Shown: positions 32,026 to 40,365 of the stretch, piece by piece
Numbering within the stretch: position 1 is the first letter of the stretch
How the letters are laid out: each line of letters starts with the position of its first letter
NCBI GenBank assembly: GCA_963821345.1
Contig: CAWGDM010000001.1
Span: forward strand, 1 to 64,000
Direction: 5' to 3'
DNA length: 64,000 bases
DNA from: WHSW01 sp963821345
GTDB taxonomy: Bacteria; Actinomycetota; Thermoleophilia; Solirubrobacterales; 70-9
Position numbers and translations under genes: made by a program
Notes under the pieces: generated by a model
Told to the model about the DNA's origin: nothing
Database searches by the model: none
The model's input: the letters and a program-made list of their open reading frames with translations, nothing else

Positions 32026-33141
32026 TCAGGGCTTGGTGGCGGCGGCGATCTGAGCGGTCAGATCGACGAGGTCATCGCCGTTGGCGGCGGCGATCTCGAG
32101 CTGGCGGTGGGCGCCGGTGCCGCCGCTGATCAGGTCCTCGACCGCGGCCAACTCGGCGGCGCAGCCGAGCTCGGCGGCGTTGGGGGCGAGCAGCTCGAGC
32201 AGCTCGCGTCCCATCTCGGGCGCCGGCACCTGGCGCCCGGCGCGAAAGTCGATCAGCCTCCCGTCGGTGCCGTGGCGGGCGGCGCGGATCTTGTTGTCGT
32301 CGATCAGCTCCGACGGATACTCGACCAGCGGCTCGTCGTCGTCGTAGAGGGTGCAGAACCGGTGGGCGAGACTGACGACGAGCGCCGCCAGCGAGACGGT
32401 GTGCTCGACCCGCGTCTGCTGGTCGAAGATCCGGGTCTCGACCGTGCCCAGGTTCGGGTGCGGGCGCACGTCCCACCACAGGAACGTGTAGTCCTCGATC
32501 GCCCCGGCGCGCATCATCATCTCGACCCGGTGGGAGAAGATCTCCCAGGTGCCGTAGTGGGGCGGGATCCCCTCGCGCGGGAACGAACGGAAGATCGGCA
32601 CCCGCGACGACATCAAGCCCGTGCGCTCCCCCTGCCAGAAGGGCGAGTTCACCGACAGGGCCAAGAACAGCGGCAGGTAGCGGCGAATCCCGTCGGCGAC
32701 GTAGATCGCCCGGTCGGCGCCCTCGATCCCGACGTGGACATGGGTACCGAAGATCAGCTCGTTGAGCGCGATGATCCCGAGCTCGTCGACGATCTCGTGG
32801 TAGCGGGGCCGGTCGACGATCTGCTGATCGCGGGCGAGCGCGAACGGATGCGTCGCCGCCGCTCCGATCGCCAGCCCCTCGCTCTCGGTGATCGAGATCA
32901 CCGCCTCGCGCAGCTCGACCAGCTCGCGCCCGGCCGAGGCGATGTCGTCGTGGGGGCGGGTGGCGACCTCGAGCACCGCCTTGAACAGCTCCGGCTTCAC
33001 CTGCCCCTCGAGCTCGGGCGGAACGGCGGCCAGCAGCTGCTCGATCTCCTGCGCCAGCCCCCAGCCGGCGGGGTCGAGGATCATCAACTCCTCCTCGATT
33101 CCGACGGTGAACTCGGGGCCCTTGAATTCGTGCTCGAGCAC
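32026..33141 (-). CDS. Glutamate-cysteine ligase-like carboxylate-amine ligase (GCS2/YbdK family)
   Basis: 371 residues. It starts FTVGIEEELMILDPAG, the family opening with its metal Glu residues. Also present are GAAATHPFALARDQQIV, ELIFGTHVHVGIEG (metal His), WDVRPHPNLGTVETRIFDQQT and NKIRAARHGTDGRLID (Arg for ATP/substrate). It joins a carboxylate to an amine with ATP. In actinomycetes relatives act in thiol or other small-peptide synthesis, but the substrate is not known here. The start is GTG 33141, divergent from the aldolase gene 24 bp away. Confidence 0.85.
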   Translation of the reverse strand: MLEHEFKGPEFTVGIEEELMILDPAGWGLAQEIEQLLAAVPPELEGQVKPELFKAVLEVATRPHDDIASAGRELVELREAVISITESEGLAIGAAATHPFALARDQQIVDRPRYHEIVDELGIIALNELIFGTHVHVGIEGADRAIYVADGIRRYLPLFLALSVNSPFWQGERTGLMSSRVPIFRSFPREGIPPHYGTWEIFSHRVEMMMRAGAIEDYTFLWWDVRPHPNLGTVETRIFDQQTRVEHTVSLAALVVSLAHRFCTLYDDDEPLVEYPSELIDDNKIRAARHGTDGRLIDFRAGRQVPAPEMGRELLELLAPNAAELGCAAELAAVEDLISGGTGAHRQLEIAAANGDDLVDLTAQIAAATKP

Positions 33142-33152
33142 CGGGCCGAGCC

Positions 33153-33158
33153 TATACT
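33153..33158 (+). promoter_or_regulatory. -10 element of the aldolase gene (leaderless)
   Basis: TATACT, 7 nt before ATG 33166. No Shine-Dalgarno is present. The 24-bp gap also has to contain the start region of the divergent ligase gene. Confidence 0.5.
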
Positions 33159-33165
33159 CCGGACG

Positions 33166-34080
33166 ATGGAAGCCACCACCGCCACCGAACAGAAGTCCCT
33201 GCTGACCACCCTCGCACCCGGCAAGCGCACCCGCCTGCGCCGCCTGCTGTTCGAGTTCGGGCCCGGCAACGGGACCCTGCTGCTGCTGCCGATCGACCAG
33301 GGAATCGAGCACGGGCCACGCGACTTCTTCGCCAACCCGGCGTCCAAGGACCCCGAGTACCAGTTCCACCTGGCCGCCGAGGCCGGCTACTCGGCGATCG
33401 CCTGCCAGATCGGGCTCGCCCAGAAGTACTACCCCGACTACGCGGGCCAGGTGCCGCTGCTGCTGAAGATCAACGGCAAGACCGACCTCCCGCCCTCCGA
33501 CGAGGCCTTCTCGCCGTGCAACGGCTCGGTCGAGGACGCGGTCCGGCTGGGCGCCGACGCGGTCGGCTACACGCTCTACGTCGGCTCGCCTTCCCAGGAC
33601 CGCGACCTGGCCCAGCTGCGCCAGGTGCGCCAGGACTGCGACCGCTACGGGATGCCGCTGGTCGTCTGGTCCTATCCGCGCGGTTCGGCGGTCAAGGCCA
33701 AGGGCGGGCAGAACAGCTTCTATGCGATCGACTACGCCGCCCGGATGGCGATGGAGCAGGGCGCCGACCTGGTCAAGCTCAACCTCCCCAGCCCCGAGCC
33801 CCACAAGGACTCCCCGGCCCCGTACGACGAGCTCGAGCTGACCCAGGAGGAGGCCGTGCAGCAGGTCGTCTCGTCCGCCGGCCGCTCGCTGGTCGTGCTC
33901 TCCGGCGGCTCGAAGATCGACGACGACAAGCTGCTCGAGCAGACCCGCTACATCATGGAGGCGGGCGGATCGGGCGTGATCTACGGGCGCAACGTGTGGC
34001 AGCGCGGCCACCACGAGGCGATCGAGATCGTCGAGCAGATCAAGGAGATCATGCTCGCCAGCGTTCGGCGGATCCCCTAG
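33166..34080 (+). CDS. fba: Class I fructose-bisphosphate aldolase (DhnA type)
   Basis: 304 residues. The DhnA-type TIM barrel shows LLLLPIDQGIEHGPRDFF near the N-terminus, the Schiff-base Lys in DLVKLNLPSPEP, and the phosphate-binding loop VVLSGGSKIDDDKLLEQ and GGSGVIYGRNVWQR. It cleaves fructose 1,6-bisphosphate in glycolysis or condenses trioses in gluconeogenesis. Residues 1-25 form a family-typical N-terminal arm. The mRNA is probably leaderless. Confidence 0.92.
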   Translation: MEATTATEQKSLLTTLAPGKRTRLRRLLFEFGPGNGTLLLLPIDQGIEHGPRDFFANPASKDPEYQFHLAAEAGYSAIACQIGLAQKYYPDYAGQVPLLLKINGKTDLPPSDEAFSPCNGSVEDAVRLGADAVGYTLYVGSPSQDRDLAQLRQVRQDCDRYGMPLVVWSYPRGSAVKAKGGQNSFYAIDYAARMAMEQGADLVKLNLPSPEPHKDSPAPYDELELTQEEAVQQVVSSAGRSLVVLSGGSKIDDDKLLEQTRYIMEAGGSGVIYGRNVWQRGHHEAIEIVEQIKEIMLASVRRIP

Positions 34081-34121
34081 CCCCGGGGCGGGCCCGCGCG
34101 CACCGGGCTTGCTCTGCGTAG

Positions 34122-34637
34122 ATGTCGCGCCTTCCCAGCCTCGCCTCGGTCGCGATCCTGATCGCGCTGGTGGTCGTGGTCGTGCGCGGCTTCGGCGACG
34201 ACGACTCCGCGGACGAGGTCGCCGGTAAGTCGACGACGGCGCGGGTGACCCGGGTGGTCGACGGCGACACGGTCGAGGCGCGCGTCGATGGCCACACCGA
34301 GGACGTCCGCTACATCGGCATCGACACGCCGGAGTCGGTGAAGCCCGACACGCCGGTCGAGTGCTACGCGCTGGCCGCCAGCCACCACAACGAGGACCTG
34401 GTCGAGGGCGAGACGGTGCGCCTGGACTTCGACGCCGAGCGCCGCGACGTCTACGGGCGGTTGCTCGCCTACGTCCACCTCGGCGACGTGTTCGTCAACG
34501 CGGATCTGGTCCGCGGCGGGTACGCGACGACCCTGACGATCCCGCCGAACACGCGCTACGCGGAGCTGTTCGACCGCCTGCAGCGCGAAGCTTCGGCGGA
34601 CGGGCGGGGGCTGTGGGGGGCGTGCGAGGGCGGCTGA
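34122..34637 (+). CDS. Membrane-anchored or secreted thermonuclease (SNase-like)
   Basis: 171 residues. An N-terminal hydrophobic helix (SVAILIALVVVVVRGF) acts as anchor or signal, with no clear cleavage site. The staphylococcal-nuclease OB fold follows: VVDGDTVEARVDG, VRYIGIDTPESVKP (catalytic Arg, Asp, Glu) and RRDVYGRLLAYVHL (second catalytic Arg). It degrades DNA and RNA with calcium outside the membrane. About 40 bp after the aldolase stop. Confidence 0.88.
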   Translation: MSRLPSLASVAILIALVVVVVRGFGDDDSADEVAGKSTTARVTRVVDGDTVEARVDGHTEDVRYIGIDTPESVKPDTPVECYALAASHHNEDLVEGETVRLDFDAERRDVYGRLLAYVHLGDVFVNADLVRGGYATTLTIPPNTRYAELFDRLQREASADGRGLWGACEGG

Positions 34638-34641
34638 GGCG

Positions 34642-34890
34642 CTAGGCCATCAGCCAGGCGAGCGTCTCGAACATGACCACCGTGACTACCACGACGGTCG
34701 CGGTGAGGACGAGCAGCAGGACGCCGAACCCGACCGTCCCGCGCTTCTCGGTCGACTCGATCTTGCGGGCCCGCGAGCGGGCCGCGGAGCGCTGGCGCAG
34801 CTGGGAGCGGCGCTGGCGCTCCAGCGCGGCCTCCTGCTCGAACGCGACCTCGAATTGGTCGAGGCCCTGTTCCATGCGCAATTCCGACAT
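34642..34890 (-). CDS. Small single-pass membrane protein
   Basis: 82 residues. A charged helical N-terminus with a probable coiled coil (FEVAFEQEAALERQRRSQLRQRSAARSRARK) precedes one C-terminal membrane helix (GFGVLLLVLTATVVVVTVVMFETLAWL). Tail-anchored topology with the charged part inside. No family recognised. Convergent with the nuclease gene. Confidence 0.7.
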   Translation of the reverse strand: MSELRMEQGLDQFEVAFEQEAALERQRRSQLRQRSAARSRARKIESTEKRGTVGFGVLLLVLTATVVVVTVVMFETLAWLMA

Positions 34891-34898
34891 CGGCTATG

Positions 34899-34927
34899 AC
34901 CGTATCAGGCGCGGCTCACACGTACAA
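34899..34927 (-). promoter_or_regulatory. Promoter of the small membrane protein
   Basis: Minus strand: -35 TTGTAC (34927-34922), 17-bp spacer, -10 TACGGT (34904-34899), 8 nt before the ATG at 34890. The -35 overlaps the palindrome AAGCG-TT-CGCTT (34926-34937), a possible operator. Confidence 0.5.
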
Positions 34928-34967
34928 GCGTTCGCTTACACACCACCGGGCAAAACACTCACAGAAT

Positions 34968-34981
34968 GTGACGGCTGTCAC
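34968..34981. terminator. Small palindrome at the end of csrA
   Basis: GTGAC-GGCT-GTCAC spans the csrA stop codon. Weak stem without T tract; possibly a terminator. Confidence 0.3.
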
Positions 34982-35220
34982 TTGCCCTTGGTCTTCGCGA
35001 GCTCGTCGAGCGCCTCGCCGACGCCTTCGGAGAGCTTGCCGTCCTCGGCATCTGCGGCCTCGCCCTTGATCGACAGGTAGACCTCCTTGCGGAACACCGG
35101 CACATCGCGGGGCGCGGTGATCCCGAGTCGGATCTTGTCGCGTGAGACCGCCAAGACGGAGACCTCGATGTCGTCTCCGATCATGATGCTCTGGTTGGTC
35201 TTCCTGGTCAGGACCAGCAT
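34978..35220 (-). CDS. csrA: Carbon storage regulator CsrA
   Basis: 80 residues. It starts MLVLTRKTNQSIMIGDDIEVSVL; strand 1 with LTRK and the second RNA-contact region (RLGITAPRDVPVFRKEVY, with the conserved Arg) are intact. The acidic tail (GEAADAEDGKLSEGVGEALDEL) is longer than in enterobacterial CsrA. A dimeric RNA-binding repressor that covers GGA motifs in mRNA leaders. ATG 35220 with the GGAGGCGAG ribosome site fits the family start. The usual flagellar partners (fliW, flagellin) are not next to it. Confidence 0.93.
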   Translation of the reverse strand: MLVLTRKTNQSIMIGDDIEVSVLAVSRDKIRLGITAPRDVPVFRKEVYLSIKGEAADAEDGKLSEGVGEALDELAKTKGK

Positions 35221-35352
35221 CTCGCCTCCATTCGAGGTGCGGCAGAGGCTCACCCCCCAGTGACCCTCACCCGTTATTTTCGCGGCCCAACCAGCGTAAC
35301 CGGTTCGCCAGTCGCCGGGTCAGTAGCCCTTGATGGGTAGTATCGCGCGCCG

Positions 35353-35946
35353 ATGGCAAAGCCACTTCGCTCACAGCTGAACCAAATCCGTGCCTGGGTG
35401 CGCCAGGGGCGCACCGACGCATGGATCGCCCACCAACTCGAGGTCTCGACCTCCGAGCTGCGCGAGTTCCGCCGCCGCCACGAGCTCGATGCCGAGGAGG
35501 AGACCGGCGAGGTCGACCTGCGCGACGAGATCGAGGCCGAGATCGAGGCCGCGACGCGCGAGGAGGAGCTCGCCGCCGAGGCCGAAGCCGAGGACGAGGC
35601 CGCCGATGACGCGGGGGCCGACGACCGCGAGGAGCGGGACGAGGACGGCGACGGCGATACCGACGCCGATGCCGATGCGGACGGCGAGCGCCCCAAGCGC
35701 CGTCGCCGTCGCCGTCGCGGCGGCCGCGGCAGGCGGCCCGGGGCCGGGATGCAGGCGAGCTTCGACCACGGCGACGAGGGGTACGGGCTGTGGCTCGACC
35801 CGGCGATCGCCGACGACCCGGTCTACTCCGAGCACTGGGCCGACCACCGCAAGGTCGAGGTCACGGTCGAGCCCGACCGGATCGTGATCCGGCGAGCTGA
35901 CGACGCCTCGACCGCGGACGACAAAGACGACGACGACGGCGAGTAG
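35353..35946 (+). CDS. HTH protein with acidic linker and Arg-rich segment
   Basis: 197 residues. Residues 1-40 look like a small helix-turn-helix (LNQIRAWVRQGRTDAWIAHQLEVSTSELREFRRRHEL). Residues 45-110 are strongly acidic (Asp/Glu/Ala). A polyarginine block follows (RPKRRRRRRRGGRGRRPG, about 112-130). Then comes a short folded part (GYGLWLDPAIADDPVYSEHWADHRKVEVTVEPDRIVIRR) and an acidic end. Probably a nucleic-acid-binding protein with charge-segregated disordered regions. A -10-like TAGTAT lies 9 nt before the start. It is divergent from csrA. Confidence 0.65.
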   Translation: MAKPLRSQLNQIRAWVRQGRTDAWIAHQLEVSTSELREFRRRHELDAEEETGEVDLRDEIEAEIEAATREEELAAEAEAEDEAADDAGADDREERDEDGDGDTDADADADGERPKRRRRRRRGGRGRRPGAGMQASFDHGDEGYGLWLDPAIADDPVYSEHWADHRKVEVTVEPDRIVIRRADDASTADDKDDDDGE

Positions 35947-37947
35947 TTAGCTGCGCGCCGCGCGTTCGCGCAGCTGTGCCGCGGCACGGCGGCGGCGGCC
36001 GCGATGGCCGCGGCGCTTGACCGGCTGGTCCTCCCAGGCCTCGACCGGCACCCGGGCGAGGCTGCTGACCAGGTCGTCGAGCGAACGCAGGTCGTTGGGC
36101 TCGGCGCCCTGCTCGAGCAGGCGGCGCATGCTCGCGTTGCGAACGGCGGTCGAGGCGGCGTCCTCGAACAGGTAGACGCCCATCGAGCCGTCGTGCTCGG
36201 TCGACCTGCCGACCGGGATCCCGCCCTGCTTGCCGACCTGGCGGAGGGCCGTGACCAGGCGCAGGCTCTCGGCGCCCGAGTCGGCGACCAGCCGCTCACG
36301 CGGCATCCGTCCGACCACCGCCTGGCGAAGCTCGTCGCGCACGTCTGGTTCGAGGCTGCGCAGGCCCTTGCGTGGCCGGAAGTCCGCCGGGGTGCCGCTG
36401 CGAAACGAGCGGACCATGTGGATCAGCGGCTTCCAGTGCTGCGGCGGGATCGCGCCGAAGGGGATCAGCAGGACCATCCACGCGATGCAGAAGGCGACGG
36501 CGGTCAGCAGCTCGAGCCAGTGGTTGAACTCCGGAAGCGCCTCGTAGCCGGCGCCGACCAGGAGCGCGAGCACCAGGGCAGTGGCGATCTTCCGATACGG
36601 AAAGAACAGCGGCTTCTTGCCCCGCTGGCCGCGCACGAACAGGAAGAGCCCCGGGATGCCGAAGCCGACGATCATCCCGACCGGGGCCGCGTAGACGCCG
36701 ATCGCGCCGACCAGCCCCCAGGTGACGCCGATGAAGGTCAGCGCCGCGGCGACCACCCCGCCGATGAAGAACGGGCGCTTGTTGGGGACGGCGACGTTCT
36801 GGTTGATCGTCCGGTAGAGCGCCGGCATCACGAAGCCGAGCGCGGTGAACGGCAGCAGGGCCGCGGCGTCAGCGTAGGACGCAGGCGCGGCGTCGACGAG
36901 CACCTGGCCGCAGAGGACCATCGCGAGCACGGCGAGGATGCAGATCAGGGTGAAGTACGCGAGCAGCTGGCCGCCCGCCTCCTGCTTGCCGTACTGGTCC
37001 TGGAATGCGTCCCACAGGGCCGACTTGCGCAGCGGCCGCATCCCCATCCGGAAGCCCTGGGGCAGGAGGGCGACCACCAGGCCCAGGCGCGAGGCGAGGT
37101 GGTAGATGCCCAGCTCCGAGTGATCGACGAACCGCGAGAGGATGAAGATGTCCGCGTTCTGGATCAGCCAGAACGACATCACGATCGGCGCCCGGTAGCG
37201 GCCACGCAGGATGATCTGTTTGATCTCGCCCAGGTCGAAGTTCGGCTCGAAACTGCCGACGAGCAGGACCAGGCCCACCACGCCGGCGACCGCGGTCCCG
37301 ACCAGGGTTCCGAGGATCGCGCCCTCGACGCCCGAGCCCGTCGCCAGGAAGGCCGTGAGCACGATCAGCCCCAGGACCGGCCGACCGGTGTCGGCGATCA
37401 GAAACGCCCCCGGGCGGCGCTCCAGCCACAGGGTGATGTCACAGATCTTGAAGACCAGCGTCGCCCCTGCGAGCAGTCCGGCGAGGGCGACGAGGTTCTC
37501 GTCCTCCGGGTCGCCGAGCAGGCCGTCGGCGATCGGCCGCCGGAAGACGTAGATCAGGATCGCGGAGATCACCCCGAGCGCGATCGCCCATGCGAGACCG
37601 GCGCCGAGCGTGTGCGGAGGCGACGACGAGACCACGTCATCGTCGTCATCGTCGTCATCGTCATCGTCGCCCCCGCCGAACGTGCGCCGGACCGTGCCCG
37701 GCTTGACGAGCAGCGATGCGATCTGGGTGACGAGGCCGGCAAGGAAGGTGAGCAGGCCGAAGCGCGCCATCTCGCTCGGGCCGAGGAAGGCGGCGACGAC
37801 CAGAATCGAGACGAGCTGCATCCCGTTGGCGACCCCGAGCGAGACGGCCTGGACCGACGAGTTGCGCAGCACCCGCACGCCGAGCACCGCACCGGACCCT
37901 CCGGGGTGATCGTGCTTCTGCTTTTTGGAAGGGCCCTGTCCGGCCAC
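35947..37947 (-). CDS. Wzx-like polysaccharide flippase with C-terminal extension
   Basis: 666 residues. About 12-14 membrane helices of the MATE/MVF-type polysaccharide exporter superfamily, starting VQAVSLGVANGMQLVSILVVAAFLGPSEMARFG. A run of 11 Asp lies in the loop after helix 2-3 (about residues 93-103). The last 160 residues are cytoplasmic (RSFRSGTPADFRPRKGLRSLEPDVRDELRQAVVGRMPRERLVADSGAE...), ending in a basic tail. It probably flips a lipid-linked glycan. Last gene of the minus-strand sulfotransferase/glycosyltransferase run, 5 bp after the sulfotransferase stop. Confidence 0.82.
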   Translation of the reverse strand: MAGQGPSKKQKHDHPGGSGAVLGVRVLRNSSVQAVSLGVANGMQLVSILVVAAFLGPSEMARFGLLTFLAGLVTQIASLLVKPGTVRRTFGGGDDDDDDDDDDDVVSSSPPHTLGAGLAWAIALGVISAILIYVFRRPIADGLLGDPEDENLVALAGLLAGATLVFKICDITLWLERRPGAFLIADTGRPVLGLIVLTAFLATGSGVEGAILGTLVGTAVAGVVGLVLLVGSFEPNFDLGEIKQIILRGRYRAPIVMSFWLIQNADIFILSRFVDHSELGIYHLASRLGLVVALLPQGFRMGMRPLRKSALWDAFQDQYGKQEAGGQLLAYFTLICILAVLAMVLCGQVLVDAAPASYADAAALLPFTALGFVMPALYRTINQNVAVPNKRPFFIGGVVAAALTFIGVTWGLVGAIGVYAAPVGMIVGFGIPGLFLFVRGQRGKKPLFFPYRKIATALVLALLVGAGYEALPEFNHWLELLTAVAFCIAWMVLLIPFGAIPPQHWKPLIHMVRSFRSGTPADFRPRKGLRSLEPDVRDELRQAVVGRMPRERLVADSGAESLRLVTALRQVGKQGGIPVGRSTEHDGSMGVYLFEDAASTAVRNASMRRLLEQGAEPNDLRSLDDLVSSLARVPVEAWEDQPVKRRGHRGRRRRAAAQLRERAARS
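37635..37669. repeat. GAC/GAT trinucleotide microsatellite
   Basis: A run of gtc and atc triplets (minus strand GAC/GAT), coding for 11 consecutive Asp in the flippase. Replication slippage in units of three would change the number of Asp without breaking the frame. Confidence 0.85.
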
Positions 37948-37952
37948 GGGGG

Positions 37953-38849
37953 CTAGTCCCAGATCTTCCAGTTGGAGAAATCGCGCCCGGTCAGCTCGCG
38001 CAGGCGGTCGGCGTCGGCCCGCAGCTCGGCGAGCGCCTGGTCGGGAAGCGCGGCGCGCACGTCGGGGCGCTTGATCGCCCGGCGCAGCGGCAGCCGGTCG
38101 TCGAGCACGAGCCAGAAGTTGGCCGGGAACATCTTCCCGCGCCGGCCGCGGCCCATCCTCTCGAGCCGCACGGCGAGCCGCGTCGCGCGGGTCTTGCCGG
38201 AGGTCTGGTGGCGCTCCTGCTCGAAGCGCGGGTGCTGGAAGTCCGGATCGACGCCGATGAACTCGAACACCTGGCGCAGCGTCTCCATCCGCTGATGGCG
38301 AAGCTCGGACTGCTGGAAGACCAGGATCTGTTCCTTCGGGTAGTGCTGGAGGAAGCGCTCGAGCTGCATCGCGTACTTGGAGCGGGTCAGATAGGACGTG
38401 TTCGGGTGGGTCAGGGTCTCGGCCAGGGTCCCCTTCTCACGCCGCTTGGCGTAGTTGTGGACCCAGTGGGCGGCGATCCGCTCGAGCGGGTCGCGGACCA
38501 TGTAGATCAGCTTCGCCTGCGGGACGACCGACGCCATCCGCTCGGGCACGCCCTGGTGCTGGGGGTGGGCGGTGTAGTTGGGCGACGCCTCGCCGCGGAC
38601 GGTCGCGTCGGGGTCGAACTGCGCCTTGTACCAGTCGACGCCGCGCGGCCAGGCGCGCTCCTCGATGAAGAAGTTGAGCTCCTTGGGCTTCGACATCGAG
38701 ACCTCTGGGTGCAGGCTGAGGTAGTAGTGCAGGACGCTGGTCCCGCACTTCTGCGCCCCGATTACGACCAGGTTGGGGAGGGCACCGGCGCGCGTCGCAG
38801 CGCCCGGCGCCGCTTGACCAAGCGACTTGACGGGGGTGGAGGCCTCCAT
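37953..38849 (-). CDS. Sulfotransferase (heparan-sulfate type)
   Basis: 298 residues from ATG 38849. The 5'-phosphosulfate-binding loop is LVVIGAQKCGTSVLHYYLSLHPEV and the 3'-phosphate-binding motif is LIYMVRDPLERIAAHWVHNY. Between them lies KELNFFIEE, as in NDST/3-OST-like sulfotransferases. It transfers sulfate from PAPS to a glycan hydroxyl or amine. The C-terminus (RRAIKRPDVRAALPDQALAELRADADRLRELTGRDFSNWKIW) is typical for the family. Its start region overlaps the end of the upstream glycosyltransferase gene. Confidence 0.88.
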   Translation of the reverse strand: MEASTPVKSLGQAAPGAATRAGALPNLVVIGAQKCGTSVLHYYLSLHPEVSMSKPKELNFFIEERAWPRGVDWYKAQFDPDATVRGEASPNYTAHPQHQGVPERMASVVPQAKLIYMVRDPLERIAAHWVHNYAKRREKGTLAETLTHPNTSYLTRSKYAMQLERFLQHYPKEQILVFQQSELRHQRMETLRQVFEFIGVDPDFQHPRFEQERHQTSGKTRATRLAVRLERMGRGRRGKMFPANFWLVLDDRLPLRRAIKRPDVRAALPDQALAELRADADRLRELTGRDFSNWKIWD

Positions 38850-38859
38850 AGGAGCGATC

Positions 38860-40365
38860 TCAGGGTACCGAAGCCCCACCCGGCGCCACGACCACCCGGC
38901 GAGCCCTGGGGCGCTCGGCGCGGATCAGCTCCAGGCGTGCGGCGAGAAAGTTCTCGTACGAGCCGCCGGCGAGTTCGGCCTCCCGCGAGCCGCGCACCGG
39001 GATGTGCTCGACGCCGACGCCGAGCGCGCGCAGGTCCCCCAGGCGCGCGAGCGCGTCGGTGATCACCAGCGTGCGTTCGGGGCGCTCACCGGCCCGCTCG
39101 ATCCCGGTTCTGACCGCGTCGACCACGCTCGGGTCGTCGATCCCGATCGCGAGCACCTGCGCGCGGGCCCGGGGCTTGGTCAGCTGCTGCTTCGTCAGCC
39201 GGTATGCCGTCCGCGGGGCACTGGCGATGAAGGAGCCCCAGCGGCGGCGAAACTCCTTCGAGCCTCCTCGGGGCGCCGAGCGGCGACTTGTGGGTCCTAT
39301 GGACCCGGAAGATGCCACTCGGTGCAGCCAGGCCGCCGCGTCGGCTGCGCCGGAGGCCGGTTCCCTCGTTGTCAGCGTTGCCGCAAGCGCCTCGCGCTCC
39401 TCCAGCAGCCGATCGAGCTTCGGCTCCAGCTCGGGGTCAGACGCCCCGGTCACCCCCAGCCCGAGCCCCGCCGCCTCGGCGTAGCGCGCCCGCGCCGCCT
39501 GATCGTCGGTGTCGCGCTGCATCGGGACGAACAGCGAGGGCACGCCGAGCTCGATCAGCTCGTGGTAGGCGTTGTAGCCGGCGGCGGCCACCGCACCGTC
39601 GAAGGCGGCGAAGTAGCGCGACATCGGATAGGTGTCTCGGAGACTGACGACGCCGGCCGGAACGTCGCCGGCCGCGGCGAGCGCCGAGGAGAGAGCGGCG
39701 ATCTGGATGTCGTGGCCGGCTAGGTGGGAGAGGGTCCTTTTCATCCCCTCGCGAACCTCGTCCCCCTGACCGAGGGTGACGAGGACGTTCACCGCCCCCG
39801 GGTCGAGGCCGAGCTCGAACGCGGCCCGGCGGCGGTCGAGCAGCTCGGAGCGGTCGAGGAGGACGATCGGGCCGACCCGGTGAGCGCGGTCGCGCAGCGC
39901 GACGGTGGGGCCGGCATCCTCGGACTCGGCCAGCTCGCCCGGCTCGAGCACCGCGTCGAAGGCCCCGGCGCGGCCCAGGGGGATACGGCTGGAGCCGCGC
40001 TTCCACAGCGGGCGCCGACACCAGACCGCGGTGCCCGCGGCCGGCAGCGCGCCGAGCAGAGCCTCGTAGGGGTGGGTGCCGTCGAAGACGATCAGATCGG
40101 GGTCGGTCTCGGCGATCACCGCGCGCAGGCGGGCGCGCAGGCGCCGCGACCAGCGGTAGTCATTGCCCGACCCCGGGGTCGCATACGCGGCCACGTACTC
40201 GACCGGAAAGCCCATCCGCTCGACCACCGGCGCGGCCGCCGAGAGGGTCAGGAAGAGGCTCTCGACGTCGTCGCCGAGCCGCCGCGCGATCGCCATCGAG
40301 CGGGTCAGGTGACCGAGCCCGGTGCCGTTCGAGGTCGTGAACAGGATGCGGCGCGAGGCGCTCAA
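38860..40365 (-). CDS. GT-B glycosyltransferase with a C-terminal extension
   Basis: 501 residues. The N-terminus RRILFTTSNGTGLGHLTRSMAIARRL is the acceptor-side loop of MurG/UGT-like GT-B enzymes. The donor-side domain shows VLVTLGQGDEVREG and YNAYHELIELGVPSLFVPMQRDTDDQAARA (nucleotide-sugar motif). About 130 residues follow after the normal end (from SSGSIGPTSRRSAP), including a second small alpha/beta part (RAQVLAIGIDDPSVVDAVRTGIERAG). Probably transfers one sugar to the glycan modified by the neighbouring sulfotransferases. It ends 11 bp upstream of the sulfotransferase ATG and overlaps the gene before it by 4 bp. Confidence 0.82.
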   Translation of the reverse strand: MSASRRILFTTSNGTGLGHLTRSMAIARRLGDDVESLFLTLSAAAPVVERMGFPVEYVAAYATPGSGNDYRWSRRLRARLRAVIAETDPDLIVFDGTHPYEALLGALPAAGTAVWCRRPLWKRGSSRIPLGRAGAFDAVLEPGELAESEDAGPTVALRDRAHRVGPIVLLDRSELLDRRRAAFELGLDPGAVNVLVTLGQGDEVREGMKRTLSHLAGHDIQIAALSSALAAAGDVPAGVVSLRDTYPMSRYFAAFDGAVAAAGYNAYHELIELGVPSLFVPMQRDTDDQAARARYAEAAGLGLGVTGASDPELEPKLDRLLEEREALAATLTTREPASGAADAAAWLHRVASSGSIGPTSRRSAPRGGSKEFRRRWGSFIASAPRTAYRLTKQQLTKPRARAQVLAIGIDDPSVVDAVRTGIERAGERPERTLVITDALARLGDLRALGVGVEHIPVRGSREAELAGGSYENFLAARLELIRAERPRARRVVVAPGGASVP

